A DNA stretch of 64,000 bases from Luteibacter rhizovicinus DSM 16549 (GTDB lineage Bacteria; Pseudomonadota; Gammaproteobacteria; Xanthomonadales; Rhodanobacteraceae), in assembly GCF_001887595.1 (NCBI RefSeq), contig NZ_CP017480.1:1550001-1614000 (forward strand), read 5' to 3'. Numbering within the stretch: the first letter of the stretch is position 1; every line of letters starts with the position of its first letter. Made by a program: the position numbers and the translations under genes. This document shows positions 1 to 7,928 of the stretch, in pieces. The notes under the pieces are model-generated. The model had not been told where the DNA came from. It did no database searches and saw only the letters and a program-made list of their open reading frames with translations.

Positions 1-1608
1 GTACCACCGGTCGAAAAGCACCCAGCGCAGCGGGCCGTACCCATTTACGGCGGGAAGATTGCGAAGTACGACGAGATTCTTCCATCCCGAGCCAAGACCG
101 ACCGCTTCGATGCGCGGAAGCAGCTGGCCCTGAGGCGTATCACGGATGCGCGACGCGATGAACGTCGCTGCCGGGTTTTCGCGGAATTTCTTTCCGCTGT
201 CGCCACGCTGATTGAATTCGCCGTTGAGGTTGAAGCAACGGTAGTCGACGACCACGAGCAACACGAGAGCGAGCGCCAGGCGGCCAGCATCCCGTGAACG
301 TCGCGCGTACCAAAGCACCGCGGCCGCCGTGATCGGCGCGACGATGCTTGCGGCCTGCCAGCCTTCGCCGGTCCCTCGCATCCCCGCGCTGGCGAGAAGC
401 AGCCATGCCGTGGTGGCGGCGAGGATCCCCGTCCATCGGCGGCGGTCCGACAGGTCAATATGGGACGCGCCGAACGCGACGGCTGTCGCCAGCGCGACGA
501 TCAACAGGTACGCCGAATCCGAAGGACGCCGGAACTGCTTGATCCCCGGCAGCACGTGGTACAGCCAGCCGTAAACCGGCGTGTGGCCACCGAGCATGTA
601 GAGGATCGCGGCGACGGCGGCCACGCCGAGAAACATGAGGTGGCGTCGCTGCACGGGTACGGCCCATGCCTTCTTCAGTCCGACGATCAGGAGCAGCGAG
701 GGCAGCGCGCCGATGTAGAGGAAGGTTTCGATCGGGTCCACCGCACCCGTGTATTTGCCGCGCAGGCTTTGCAAGGCGTTCGGGTGGAACAGCGTGAGCA
801 ACGCCCGCCAGTCGACCGACATCGACGTCGCCGCCTCGAGCGGGAGCACCGGACGATTGGACACGGTGACGAAGGCGTAACTGAGTAGCAGTTGGGGCAG
901 CGCCATGGCCAGGGCGACGATGCCAGCCAAGGCGCCGCCGCCGACCACCGTCCAGCGCAGGCGCGGCGTCAAGGATGACCAGCGGCCCATCGCGACACAG
1001 ACGGCATACGGAACCAGCATCAGCCCGATGAGGTAGGTGAGTTGCACCGGCTCGACGAGGATGGCGCCAGCGGCGAGTCCCACGATGATTCCGCGCCCCG
1101 GGGTCGGCCCGTCGAAGAACCAGCGCAGCGCCAGCAGCGCGACGGGAAGGAAGCTGTAGGCGAGGACGATCGGCACGTATTGAATACGGGAAGCCGCGAC
1201 GCCACCGGCCATGAAGACGATGGCGCCCAGCAGGGCGCCGACGTCCGTCGCCTTGAAGCGACGCATGAGGGCCATAAACGCGATGCCGCCCATCAATACG
1301 TGCAGCAGGGTGGCCCAGACGAACCACGTCATACCGGGGTCCGCACGCAGCAGCATCCAGGCCATGAGCAGGGGCGAGAACAGCATCGCCTGCGGATCCG
1401 CGATCTGCGGATAGCCGCCGAAGATCAGCGGGTTCCACCACGGGGCGAGACCTGTCCGAAGGCTGTGTACGTTGAAGTACACCATCGGGTAGAACTCGTT
1501 CATGGCGTCCCCGGGAAGGACGCGCAGGCCAAGCAGGAGCGGGAGGTTCAGCGCGGCCCAGGCAAAGACCAGCACGCCGACGAGGCGCGCGAACGAGCGT
1601 GATGGCAT
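1..1608 (-). CDS. YfhO-like polytopic membrane protein, C-terminus cut by window edge
   Basis: My own translation from the ATG at 1608 stays open for 536 codons to the window edge, so the C-terminus is missing. The protein is strongly hydrophobic with many membrane segments. An early loop reads NPLIFGGYPQIADPQ followed by a hydrophobic stretch, the pattern of YfhO-type bacterial membrane proteins and related glycosyltransferase-like proteins. The first ~25 residues form a membrane anchor. The last visible part (residues ~440-536) looks like the start of a soluble extracytoplasmic domain. The family is linked in some bacteria to glycosylation of cell-envelope polymers, but the substrate here is unknown. 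It lies 51 bp after the DJ-1 gene on the same strand. Longer frames on both strands in this stretch are shadows of it. Confidence 0.75.
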   Translation of the reverse strand, partial: MPSRSFARLVGVLVFAWAALNLPLLLGLRVLPGDAMNEFYPMVYFNVHSLRTGLAPWWNPLIFGGYPQIADPQAMLFSPLLMAWMLLRADPGMTWFVWATLLHVLMGGIAFMALMRRFKATDVGALLGAIVFMAGGVAASRIQYVPIVLAYSFLPVALLALRWFFDGPTPGRGIIVGLAAGAILVEPVQLTYLIGLMLVPYAVCVAMGRWSSLTPRLRWTVVGGGALAGIVALAMALPQLLLSYAFVTVSNRPVLPLEAATSMSVDWRALLTLFHPNALQSLRGKYTGAVDPIETFLYIGALPSLLLIVGLKKAWAVPVQRRHLMFLGVAAVAAILYMLGGHTPVYGWLYHVLPGIKQFRRPSDSAYLLIVALATAVAFGASHIDLSDRRRWTGILAATTAWLLLASAGMRGTGEGWQAASIVAPITAAAVLWYARRSRDAGRLALALVLLVVVDYRCFNLNGEFNQRGDSGKKFRENPAATFIASRIRDTPQGQLLPRIEAVGLGSGWKNLVVLRNLPAVNGYGPLRWVLFDRWY

Positions 1609-1659
1609 GAGGTCCGTTTCGAAGCAGCGAGATCCGCGCGACGCGCATTATTACCTAGA

Positions 1660-2340
1660 TCAAGCGGCGAATCGCTTCATCAGTATCGTCGCCGCTTCCG
1701 ATGACGAGGCCGGGTTCTGGCCGGTAATCAACAGCCCGTCGGTGACCACGTACGAGGCCCAGTCCGGCCCCTTCGAATAGATGCCGCCCTTGGCCTTCAG
1801 CTCGTCCTCGACCAGAAACGGGACGACCTTCGTGAGGCCGACGGCTTCCTCTTCGCTGTTGGTGAAACCGGCGACCTGCTTGCCTTCGACCAGTGGTCTG
1901 CCGTTGGATGCCTTGACGTGACGAAGCACGCCAGGTGCATGACACACCAGGGCCACCGGCTTGCCTGCTTCGATGAACGACTCGATCAGGGCGATGGAGT
2001 GCGTGTCCTCGGCGAGATCCCACAGCGGGCCATGACCACCCGGATAGAACACGGTGTCGAAGTCGGCCTGCGAAACGCTGTCGAGGCGGACGGTGGCGGC
2101 GAGCTGGGCGTTGGCGGCGGCGTCGGCTTCAAAGCGACGGGTGAGGTCGGTCTGGAACGATGGCTCGTTGCTCTTCGGATCCAGTGGCGGCTGGCCACCC
2201 TTGGGTGACGCGAGGACCACGTCGACGCCGGCGTCCTTGAACGTGTAATACGGGGCGGCAAGCTCTTCGAGCCAGAAGCCGGTCTTGCGGCCGGTGTTAC
2301 CGAGCTGGTCATGGGAGGTCAGAACGATGAGAACTTTCAT
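1660..2340 (-). CDS. DJ-1/PfpI family protein, Hsp31/glyoxalase III-like
   Basis: 226 aa, class I glutamine-amidotransferase fold. The nucleophile elbow is ALVCHAPG with Cys133 and His134, and a Glu near residue 26 (LEEL) completes the usual DJ-1 set. The N-terminal pattern (MKVLIVLTSHD) and the segment FYPGGHGPLWDL are those of the Hsp31-like subgroup, whose members act as chaperones and as glutathione-independent methylglyoxalases. The ATG at 2340 follows an AGGA about 7 bp upstream. The promoter region carries a palindromic operator (2371-2385) identical to the one before the NemR-like gene, so it is probably induced by reactive aldehydes or other electrophiles. The enzyme activity is inferred from the family and not shown by sequence alone. 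Confidence 0.85.
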   Translation of the reverse strand: MKVLIVLTSHDQLGNTGRKTGFWLEELAAPYYTFKDAGVDVVLASPKGGQPPLDPKSNEPSFQTDLTRRFEADAAANAQLAATVRLDSVSQADFDTVFYPGGHGPLWDLAEDTHSIALIESFIEAGKPVALVCHAPGVLRHVKASNGRPLVEGKQVAGFTNSEEEAVGLTKVVPFLVEDELKAKGGIYSKGPDWASYVVTDGLLITGQNPASSSEAATILMKRFAA

Positions 2341-2370
2341 GGTGATTTCCTTGATTGCGGTTGAGTTAAG

Positions 2371-2385
2371 TAGACCGGTCGTCTA
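2371..2385. promoter_or_regulatory. NemR-type operator, copy 1
   Basis: TAGACCGGTCGTCTA, an imperfect inverted repeat with TAGAC/GTCTA arms, lies 30 bp before the DJ-1 start. The same 15-mer in the same orientation recurs at 3068-3082 before the TetR gene. E. coli NemR sites also have TAGACC/GGTCTA arms. Binding by the adjacent repressor is inferred. Confidence 0.75.
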
Positions 2386-2397
2386 GTGAATGGGCCG

Positions 2398-2422
2398 AAA
2401 AAAAGCACTTCGGATGAAGTGC
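2398..2422 (-). terminator. Intrinsic terminator of the NemR-like gene
   Basis: Read on the minus strand: stem GCACTTC / GAAGTGC, 4-nt loop, followed by seven U. It lies 16 bp after the TetR stop codon and separates that gene from the DJ-1 gene, which therefore needs its own promoter at the 2371 operator. Confidence 0.8.
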
Positions 2423-2437
2423 CGGATGCGGCGCCCC

Positions 2438-3046
2438 TCAGGACGGGATATGCAGCATGTTTCGCGTGGTGATCATCGCTTTATGGAACGGCTCGGTATC
2501 GCGGACGATCTTCACCATGACGCTTGCGCCGAGCCACAACTGATACAGGCTCTGCGCGATCGCAGGCGCTGGCTGGTCGATCGACAGCGACCCATCGGCC
2601 ACCCCCGCCTCGATAGCCACCGACATGCGCTCCACGATCCCCGCGGTACCGCGCTTCATCGACGTGCGCATCGCCTCGGACAGATCCGCGACCTCGGCCC
2701 CAAGCTTCACCGCAAGGCATTTGCCCTGGCAGTTCTCGAAGGACTGGTTGTCCTCCCAGGCCTGGAAGTAGTTCGCCAGACGTTGCGCACCCGAGCCGCC
2801 TGCCTGCCGCAGCACACGGTCCATATCGGCGAAGTAATCCTCGAAATACGCCTCGAGCATGGCCTCGCCGAACGCTTCCTTGGAACCGAAGTAGTGATAG
2901 AACGAACCCTTCGGCACGCCCGCTGCGACCAGGATCTCGTTGAGCCCGACCGCCGAGAAGCCCTTGCCGCCCATGATGCGCTGGCCCGTCGCCAGGATTT
3001 TCTGGCGGACGTCGGAGGATTCGGTGGTGGCGGTGGCGGGACTCAT
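2438..3046 (-). CDS. nemR: TetR-family electrophile-responsive repressor, NemR-like
   Basis: 202 aa. The N-terminal helix-turn-helix (residues ~11-58) has the TetR signature GVPKGSFYHYFGSKEAFG. The core aligns by eye with E. coli NemR as I remember it: CLAVKLGAEVADLSEAMR and YQLWLGASVMVKI. NemR senses hypochlorite, quinones and methylglyoxal through Cys106 and Lys175. The equivalents here are Cys110 and Lys179, the same offset at both positions, and there is a further Cys at 106. The two identical operators, one before this gene and one before the DJ-1 gene, indicate autorepression plus control of DJ-1. In E. coli the targets are nemA and gloA, neither of which is present here. Confidence 0.82.
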   Translation of the reverse strand: MSPATATTESSDVRQKILATGQRIMGGKGFSAVGLNEILVAAGVPKGSFYHYFGSKEAFGEAMLEAYFEDYFADMDRVLRQAGGSGAQRLANYFQAWEDNQSFENCQGKCLAVKLGAEVADLSEAMRTSMKRGTAGIVERMSVAIEAGVADGSLSIDQPAPAIAQSLYQLWLGASVMVKIVRDTEPFHKAMITTRNMLHIPS

Positions 3047-3067
3047 GGGACGGACTATACATAGAAT

Positions 3068-3082
3068 TAGACCGGTCGTCTA
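3068..3082. promoter_or_regulatory. NemR-type operator, copy 2
   Basis: Exact second copy of TAGACCGGTCGTCTA, 22 bp before the TetR start codon and within the 60-bp gap after the aldehyde dehydrogenase. Its position fits autorepression. Confidence 0.75.
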
Positions 3083-3106
3083 CTCCTCGTTAATCCTGAC
3101 CGTAAA

Positions 3107-4522
3107 TCACTCGACTGTCTTCGTCCAGACAGCCTGGGCGTTGGTGAACTCGCGCAGCCCGAAGTGCGACAGCTCGCGTCCGTAGCCGCTCTTCTTCACG
3201 CCACCTACGGGAATCCTGGCGTTGGAGGCGCTGAAGCCATTGATGAACACACCACCCGTCTCCAGGCGCCGCGCAATGCGCTGCGCGCGGGCCGTGTCGG
3301 CCGTCCACAGATTGCCGCTGAGTCCGTAGTCGCTCGTGTTGGCCAGCTCGATGGCGTGTTCGACGTTGTCAGCGACGGTCATCGCCGCGACGGGGCCGAA
3401 GGTTTCCTCGTCGAAAGCCGTCATGCCCGGACCGACGTTACCCAGCACGGTCGGCTCGTAGAAATTACCCGGGCCTTCGACCTTCTTGCCGCCCAGAAGC
3501 AAGGACGCACCTTGCGCCAGGGTCCGCTCGACCTGGCTATGCAGCTCGTCCCTCAGGTCAGTCCGGGCCATGGGACCGAGTTTGTTCGACGGGTCGGTGG
3601 GGTCACCCATCGTCAGGGCTTTCACCGCTTCGACGAACTTGCGGGTGAATTCCGCAGCGATCGGTTTTTCCAGAATGAAGCGCTTGGCGGCCAGGCAAAC
3701 CTGCCCCGTGTTCTGGAAACGCGCCTGGACCGCCGTCTCCACGGCAAGATCGATGTTTGCATCGGCCAGCACGATGAACGGATCGCTGCCGCCTAGTTCC
3801 AGCAAGCTCTTCTTGAGCACCTTCGCTGCCGTCGAGGCCACGGCGGCACCCGCGCGCATGCTTCCGGTCACCGTGACTGCAGCGACCCGCGGGTCCTCGA
3901 TGACGCGTGCAACCGTCTCGTTGTCCGCATGCAGGTTGACGAAGAGACCCTTCGGAAAACCGGCGGTCTCGTAAGCCTGTTGCAATGCGTAGGCGGCACC
4001 CATGACGTTCGGCGCATGCTTGAGGATGAAACCGTTGCCCGAGAGCATGATCGGCCCCGAGGCCCGAATCGCCTGCCAGAGGGGGAAGTTCCACGGCATC
4101 ACGCCGAGGATGCTGCCGATCGGAAGATATGACACATGCACCTGATCGTCCCCGTCGACCGGCACCGGTTCGTCGGCGAGAATCCCCGGGCCGTTCTCCG
4201 CGATCCAGTCCAGCGTGGCGGCGCATTTTTCAACCTCGGCACGGGAGTCGACGAGTGGTTTACCCATCTCGCTAGTGATGATCAGCGCGAGGGTTTCCAA
4301 ACGGTCCCGCAGCGTGGACGCCAGGCGATGGTAGGCCGCCACCCGCTCGGCCATCGGCGTGGCGCGCCACTGGCGAAATGCCGACGCGTTCTCGTCGAGC
4401 ATGCGCTCGACGTCATCGGCGGTCTGGTAGGGATACGCCGCGATAAACGTGTCGTCCGCCGGATTGCGGGAGATACCGCCGTCGGCGTAAGCATTCGCAG
4501 GATGATTCGAAGGTGAGGTCAT
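3107..4522 (-). CDS. NAD(P)-dependent aldehyde dehydrogenase, succinate-semialdehyde dehydrogenase-like
   Basis: 471 aa from ATG 4522, which has a GGA 7 bp upstream; an in-frame ATG at 4534 lacks one. Oxidises an aldehyde to the acid using NAD(P). Catalytic features visible: PWNF with the oxyanion Asn (about residue 145), LELGGSDPF with the general base Glu242, and NTGQVCLAAKR with the nucleophile Cys276. The C-terminus GYGRELSHFGLREF is typical of the GabD/Sad-type subgroup (semialdehyde substrates). It is upstream of, and on the same strand as, the NemR-like gene, so an aldehyde-detoxification role alongside DJ-1 is plausible. No TAGACC operator was seen before it. The exact substrate is unknown. 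Confidence 0.88.
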   Translation of the reverse strand: MTSPSNHPANAYADGGISRNPADDTFIAAYPYQTADDVERMLDENASAFRQWRATPMAERVAAYHRLASTLRDRLETLALIITSEMGKPLVDSRAEVEKCAATLDWIAENGPGILADEPVPVDGDDQVHVSYLPIGSILGVMPWNFPLWQAIRASGPIMLSGNGFILKHAPNVMGAAYALQQAYETAGFPKGLFVNLHADNETVARVIEDPRVAAVTVTGSMRAGAAVASTAAKVLKKSLLELGGSDPFIVLADANIDLAVETAVQARFQNTGQVCLAAKRFILEKPIAAEFTRKFVEAVKALTMGDPTDPSNKLGPMARTDLRDELHSQVERTLAQGASLLLGGKKVEGPGNFYEPTVLGNVGPGMTAFDEETFGPVAAMTVADNVEHAIELANTSDYGLSGNLWTADTARAQRIARRLETGGVFINGFSASNARIPVGGVKKSGYGRELSHFGLREFTNAQAVWTKTVE

Positions 4523-4592
4523 GACAGGTTCCATGAGGGCGGGAAGCAGCTTCGAGACCTATTATGGAGATCTGAATGTGAGCGGTAAGGCG

Positions 4593-6017
4593 TTATCTCG
4601 CCACGTACCCACGGACACCGACCAAGCGCTGCGCTTCGTTCTGCAAGGCAAAGGCGTGCATCGCCGCGGCGCGCAGCATCAGTGGACTGATGTAGCGCCG
4701 ATGCACCCGGTCGATCAAGCCCAGGTACACGTGGCCGAACGCGTTACGGCAACGCACGCGGGTTCCCAGCGTGATGTCGACGCGACCGTCGACGACACGC
4801 AGCGCCACGCACGAGCGAAACGACAGGTGCTTGTCGTCCGCGCCGAGCATCACCTGCGCGAAGCTGTCGCCGTCGTCGATCCGCTGGTCGAGCACCGGGA
4901 AACGTCCCGCGAAGACGTGCTTGTCGAGCGGCGCGAGCAAGGACGATACCGGGCAGGCGAGCGGCGAGCGGCGCAGTCCCAGCGGCGTGACCAGCAGATT
5001 GCGAAACGCCATCAGCCGCGACACGCTGCCTGGCGGGTGCTGCACGAAGGCGTCGAGCAGGTCGGCGAGCAGTACCGACGCGCGCGCATGGCGAGGCTGG
5101 CACTCCGCAAGCACGAGCCGGAAGCTGTCTTCGTGGTCGAAGTCGCCGGCGAACTGTTCGCGCAACAGCGAATCCGCATCCGGCGCGTCGAGCTCCACCA
5201 CCGTCTGCCAACCTTCGGTGCGCGAGAGAAAACCACCGGCGTGGCCCCAGCCGGCGATCAACGCCCGAACCTTGCCCAACGTGCGCCGCGCGAAGCCGCA
5301 CAGCGTGACCTGCAACGATCCCGGCGCGGCCTCGAGCGACAGCGACGCCGTCGGTACGTGCATGTGGTCGGTTGCCATGCCGTCGAGCAGGGCCTGCACG
5401 GCCTCTGGCAGCAACTCGGTCAGCGAGGGGATGCTCGCGCCGTCGTCGAGAACCACCCGACGTGCTTCCTCGGAGAGCTCGCCACCCAGCTCGTTCGTAT
5501 GGCACGACAGGGCGAAGAACGCGGGATGACCCGAGCCCGCGCGCAGCGGCTGGAACTGGTGCCAGGTGCCCCCGCCGAAGCGGACGGTGAACAGCGAATC
5601 CGGCGGGATCTCCACGTGGCGCAGGGCGCGCAGGAAGTTCGCGGGGTCGTCGGCAAGCTGTACCGGCGTGGCGGTGCAGAAGCGCAGCAGAGCGCCGCTG
5701 CTTCCCGACACGGCCGTGAAGATGCGATGCCCGGCATGGCGGTGGAACGGATGTCCTTTAGAGCCGACCGCGAAGGTATACAGCGAGCTGGGGTCATCAT
5801 GTTCGAAGTGGGTGCCGGCCAGTTTCGCCGAGGGCTCGTCGAGCTCATCCACGAACGCCACGTGCGCCCGCTGGCGTAACGACGAGGCGGCCACCAGCTG
5901 GCTCCCGGCGCCATGCCCTAACTGGGCGATGAGCGACACCTCGACCGGCGGTCCGCCGGCAACGGAGGGGATGCTGATGCTGGGGAACGATGCGACGGAC
6001 TCGGCGTGCGATGACAT
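4593..6017 (-). CDS. Cupin-like N-terminal domain fused to a DUF2867-like domain
   Basis: 474 aa. The first ~190 residues contain cupin-like patterns (GHPFHRHAGHRIF; PDSLFTVRFGGGTWHQFQP). The C-terminal ~150 residues contain SRLMAFRNLLVTPLGLRRSP and DKHLSFRSCVALRV, which resemble DUF2867 (a START/SRPBCC-like fold). The middle (about 200-310) is unassigned. No signal peptide or membrane segment, so it is probably cytoplasmic. A GAGGGA Shine-Dalgarno lies 7 bp before ATG 6017. It starts 28 bp after the ArsR-type gene and is probably co-transcribed with it. Function unknown; small-molecule binding or modification would fit both folds. The domain assignments are by eye. Confidence 0.7.
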   Translation of the reverse strand: MSSHAESVASFPSISIPSVAGGPPVEVSLIAQLGHGAGSQLVAASSLRQRAHVAFVDELDEPSAKLAGTHFEHDDPSSLYTFAVGSKGHPFHRHAGHRIFTAVSGSSGALLRFCTATPVQLADDPANFLRALRHVEIPPDSLFTVRFGGGTWHQFQPLRAGSGHPAFFALSCHTNELGGELSEEARRVVLDDGASIPSLTELLPEAVQALLDGMATDHMHVPTASLSLEAAPGSLQVTLCGFARRTLGKVRALIAGWGHAGGFLSRTEGWQTVVELDAPDADSLLREQFAGDFDHEDSFRLVLAECQPRHARASVLLADLLDAFVQHPPGSVSRLMAFRNLLVTPLGLRRSPLACPVSSLLAPLDKHVFAGRFPVLDQRIDDGDSFAQVMLGADDKHLSFRSCVALRVVDGRVDITLGTRVRCRNAFGHVYLGLIDRVHRRYISPLMLRAAAMHAFALQNEAQRLVGVRGYVAR

Positions 6018-6045
6018 GGCGATCCCTCTACCGATGGGGCGGGTG

Positions 6046-6366
6046 TCAGCCCGGCTGTTTCTTCGCGGAAAGCCTCTTCGACTCGCGCTTGAGCGGCTTG
6101 CCCACGGGGCAGATCTCGAAGGCGAAGCCGGTGAGCGTGTTGACCAGGCTGTCCCGGTTGAGCTGATAGACCACGAACTGGCCGCGCTTCTCGCTGGACA
6201 CCAGACCCGCGCCCTCCAGCACGGAAAGGTGCCGCGAAATGGACGGTGCGCTCATGTCGAAGCGACTCGCGATCTCGCCGGCGGTCAGCTCGGTGGCGGA
6301 CAGATAGGCGAGGATCTCGCGGCGTGGCCGGGAGGCGAGGGCTTCGAAGACCTTGTCGATGGCCAT
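6046..6366 (-). CDS. ArsR/SmtB-family repressor of the SdpR-like, metal-independent type
   Basis: 106 aa winged helix. The recognition helix region is SAPSISRHLSVLEGAGLVSSEKRGQ (quoted as SAPSISRHLSVLEGAG onward), and the N-terminus is VFEALASRPRREILAYL. The CxC metal motif of classic ArsR/SmtB proteins is absent; only one Cys is present (residue ~86), so metal sensing is unlikely. It is the first gene of a probable two-gene operon with the cupin/DUF2867-like protein. The inverted repeat TTAGC...GCTAA, 15 bp upstream of its start, is a likely autoregulatory site. The inducing signal is unknown. Confidence 0.85.
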   Translation of the reverse strand: MAIDKVFEALASRPRREILAYLSATELTAGEIASRFDMSAPSISRHLSVLEGAGLVSSEKRGQFVVYQLNRDSLVNTLTGFAFEICPVGKPLKRESKRLSAKKQPG

Positions 6367-6380
6367 GGATAATTCGTTAA

Positions 6381-6396
6381 TTAGCGAAGTTGCTAA
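6381..6396. promoter_or_regulatory. Inverted repeat, probable ArsR-type operator
   Basis: TTAGCGAAGTTGCTAA: 5-bp perfect arms TTAGC/GCTAA around a 6-bp spacer, 15 bp before the ArsR-type start codon, in a locally AT-rich stretch. The position suggests autoregulation. Confidence 0.5.
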
Positions 6397-6557
6397 CTAT
6401 CTAAACGCATCGGACCGGCTAAGTCAACACGGGGATCGGACTTTCCAATTGGCCCAGACTGCGTTGCGCTGTCGCGGTCGGTGCGGATGACTGAGTTATC
6501 CTTGGTCGCAAGGCCTATTCATCGCCAACGGGCAATGGTGTCGTTTAGGAGGGACCG

Positions 6558-7052
6558 ATGGACGTCGGTAGAATGATGCGTGTCGGAGCGGCAGCATCCG
6601 TCGTGGCTATCGTTGGTTGCGGGACGATCGACCCTGCTCGGGTTCACCTTGCGGTGAACACCGCCGATGGGCAGTGCAAAACGACCTCGCACACGACTGA
6701 GGTACACGTCACCGTGCGAAACGACAGTCGCGCGGAACTCAAGCTGTCGATCGACTCGAGTGAGCATCAACCGCCGTATTCGCTCAACTGGCTCAGTTTC
6801 CAGATTTTGAATGAAGATGGTTCGAGAGACTGGGATCGTGCTACTGGGCACGGAAACATGGTGATAGACGCGTTGTCGATCGGCCCCGGTGACGCCACCG
6901 AACTTGCGATCCCATTCTACGAATTGAAGCCCGAGGATTATGCCAAGACATATGTCATCCAGTTTCAGGATCGGCGAGATCATAAATTCATGACGGACCC
7001 ATTCAAGCTTTGCGATGTATCGGAGCCCGACAGACAGCTGCTGCCTCGATGA
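6558..7052 (+). CDS. Putative lipoprotein of unknown function
   Basis: 164 aa. A signal peptide ends in the lipobox VAIVGC (Cys21), so the mature protein is probably a lipid-anchored envelope protein. The mature part looks beta-rich (TEVHVTVRNDSRAELKLSID; YVIQFQDRRDHKF) and has Cys40 and a Cys near the C-terminus (KLCDV) that could pair. A good Shine-Dalgarno (AGGAGGG) precedes ATG 6558. It stands alone on the plus strand in an AT-richer patch that also contains gene remnants, which suggests acquired DNA. I do not recognise a family. Confidence 0.7.
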   Translation: MDVGRMMRVGAAASVVAIVGCGTIDPARVHLAVNTADGQCKTTSHTTEVHVTVRNDSRAELKLSIDSSEHQPPYSLNWLSFQILNEDGSRDWDRATGHGNMVIDALSIGPGDATELAIPFYELKPEDYAKTYVIQFQDRRDHKFMTDPFKLCDVSEPDRQLLPR

Positions 7053-7209
7053 ACACATACCATTTCATTCGCGGTGACTTCCTCGCCGTGGCTGGCTTTC
7101 CTATCCGACCGCACGGTATCGTCGCCTAAAGTTCACGGTCAGCAGTAGCTCGTCGATAAGCTGTCGTGCCACAGCACAACTCTGCGAGCACCTAGTCGCT
7201 AGTCCGCAA

Positions 7210-7460
7210 TCACCTGTTGGGTTCTTTCGATAAGGTGCCGGCTGTGCGAGCTCCAAAGACGTCAGAATAGCGTGCCCTTCCTTCCGCACCGCCTTATTCA
7301 TGCTCGAACATCCGGATGAATTGGGGACTTGCTCGAGGACTAAGAGCTCGTTTCCCGCATCGATCCAAGCAACGGACACAATGTTCAGGTACTTGCAGTC
7401 CGACTTGAGCGCGTGCTTAGTTTTAATCAGTTTGCTAACCGGGATCTCACGCGCCTTGCC
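7210..7460 (-). pseudogene. Broken second copy of the secreted protein encoded at 7929-8558
   Basis: On the minus strand the frame reads REIPVSKLIKTKHAL, then VSVAWIDAGNELLVLEQVP and NSSGCSSMNKAV. This closely matches residues ~112-170 of the intact gene (REIAVQKAIRTAHAI; VSVGWIDSGDALLVMEQVP; NSSGCSHMSKAV). Directly after KAV about 20 codons present in the intact gene (FFVIDVKTGK onward) are missing and the frame shifts. The next conserved piece, ARYSDVFGAR, is found in another frame and then ends at a stop at 7210-7212. The signal peptide and first ~110 residues are absent. This is a decayed paralogue. Confidence 0.75.
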
Positions 7461-7471
7461 GTTCGTTTCGA

Positions 7472-7561
7472 CGGCGCGCCGGCCTTACTCAAGGTTCCCA
7501 CCGCTTTCATCCGTCGATGCGCACTCGCGCGCGGCTCCAGCTTTGACACCGTAGACGCGTC
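7472..7561 (-). pseudogene. Short fragment of the PA0069-type radical SAM gene
   Basis: About 30 codons on the minus strand read SKLEPRASA-HRRMKAVGTLSKAGAP. The intact gene at 12683-13765 reads SKLEPRASAPHRRMKAVETL, then SRAGVP. The match is also plain at DNA level (for example accgctttcatccg in both), with one Pro codon missing. The conserved catalytic parts are absent, so this is a relic. It directly adjoins the remnant at 7210-7460. Confidence 0.75.
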
Positions 7562-7928
7562 GGTAAGCGAACCGAGTATGAGTTGGACAATTAGCCGTGT
7601 CTCTATAGAGTCCGGCGCCCACTCGCACAGCGGAAGGAGCACTAGAGACGACTGCCGGCTTAGTAAACTCTGGATCAAGGGCTCACCGCGCAGCACGGCC
7701 CGACGAGGTCACTGCTCCTGATCACGTGGACAGCGACAGCTTGAGACGATTCTGTCCCAGCACCCGCTTCTTTCAATGCCACTTTAAGCACTTGGCTACA
7801 TGTTCGTCATGGTAACAGTGCTCAGATCCATGTCTTGGCGTCTCACTCAAGACCGCCGGACGCGCTTCATTCCATCAAACTTAATGCCTTGGTCGCCTTA
7901 TTAGCTCGAACCTGCTGAGCCAGATAAC
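7562..7928. other. Gene-free stretch in the debris patch
   Basis: No convincing gene, RNA or repeat seen. Base composition is lower in GC than the flanking operons and frames are interrupted on both strands. It probably contains further decayed sequence. Confidence 0.5.

Noticed and set aside
455..1648. 397-codon minus-strand frame
   Set aside because: It is out of frame with the open membrane-protein frame from 1608. Its translation is Arg/Ala-rich with no domain, as expected of a GC-rich shadow.
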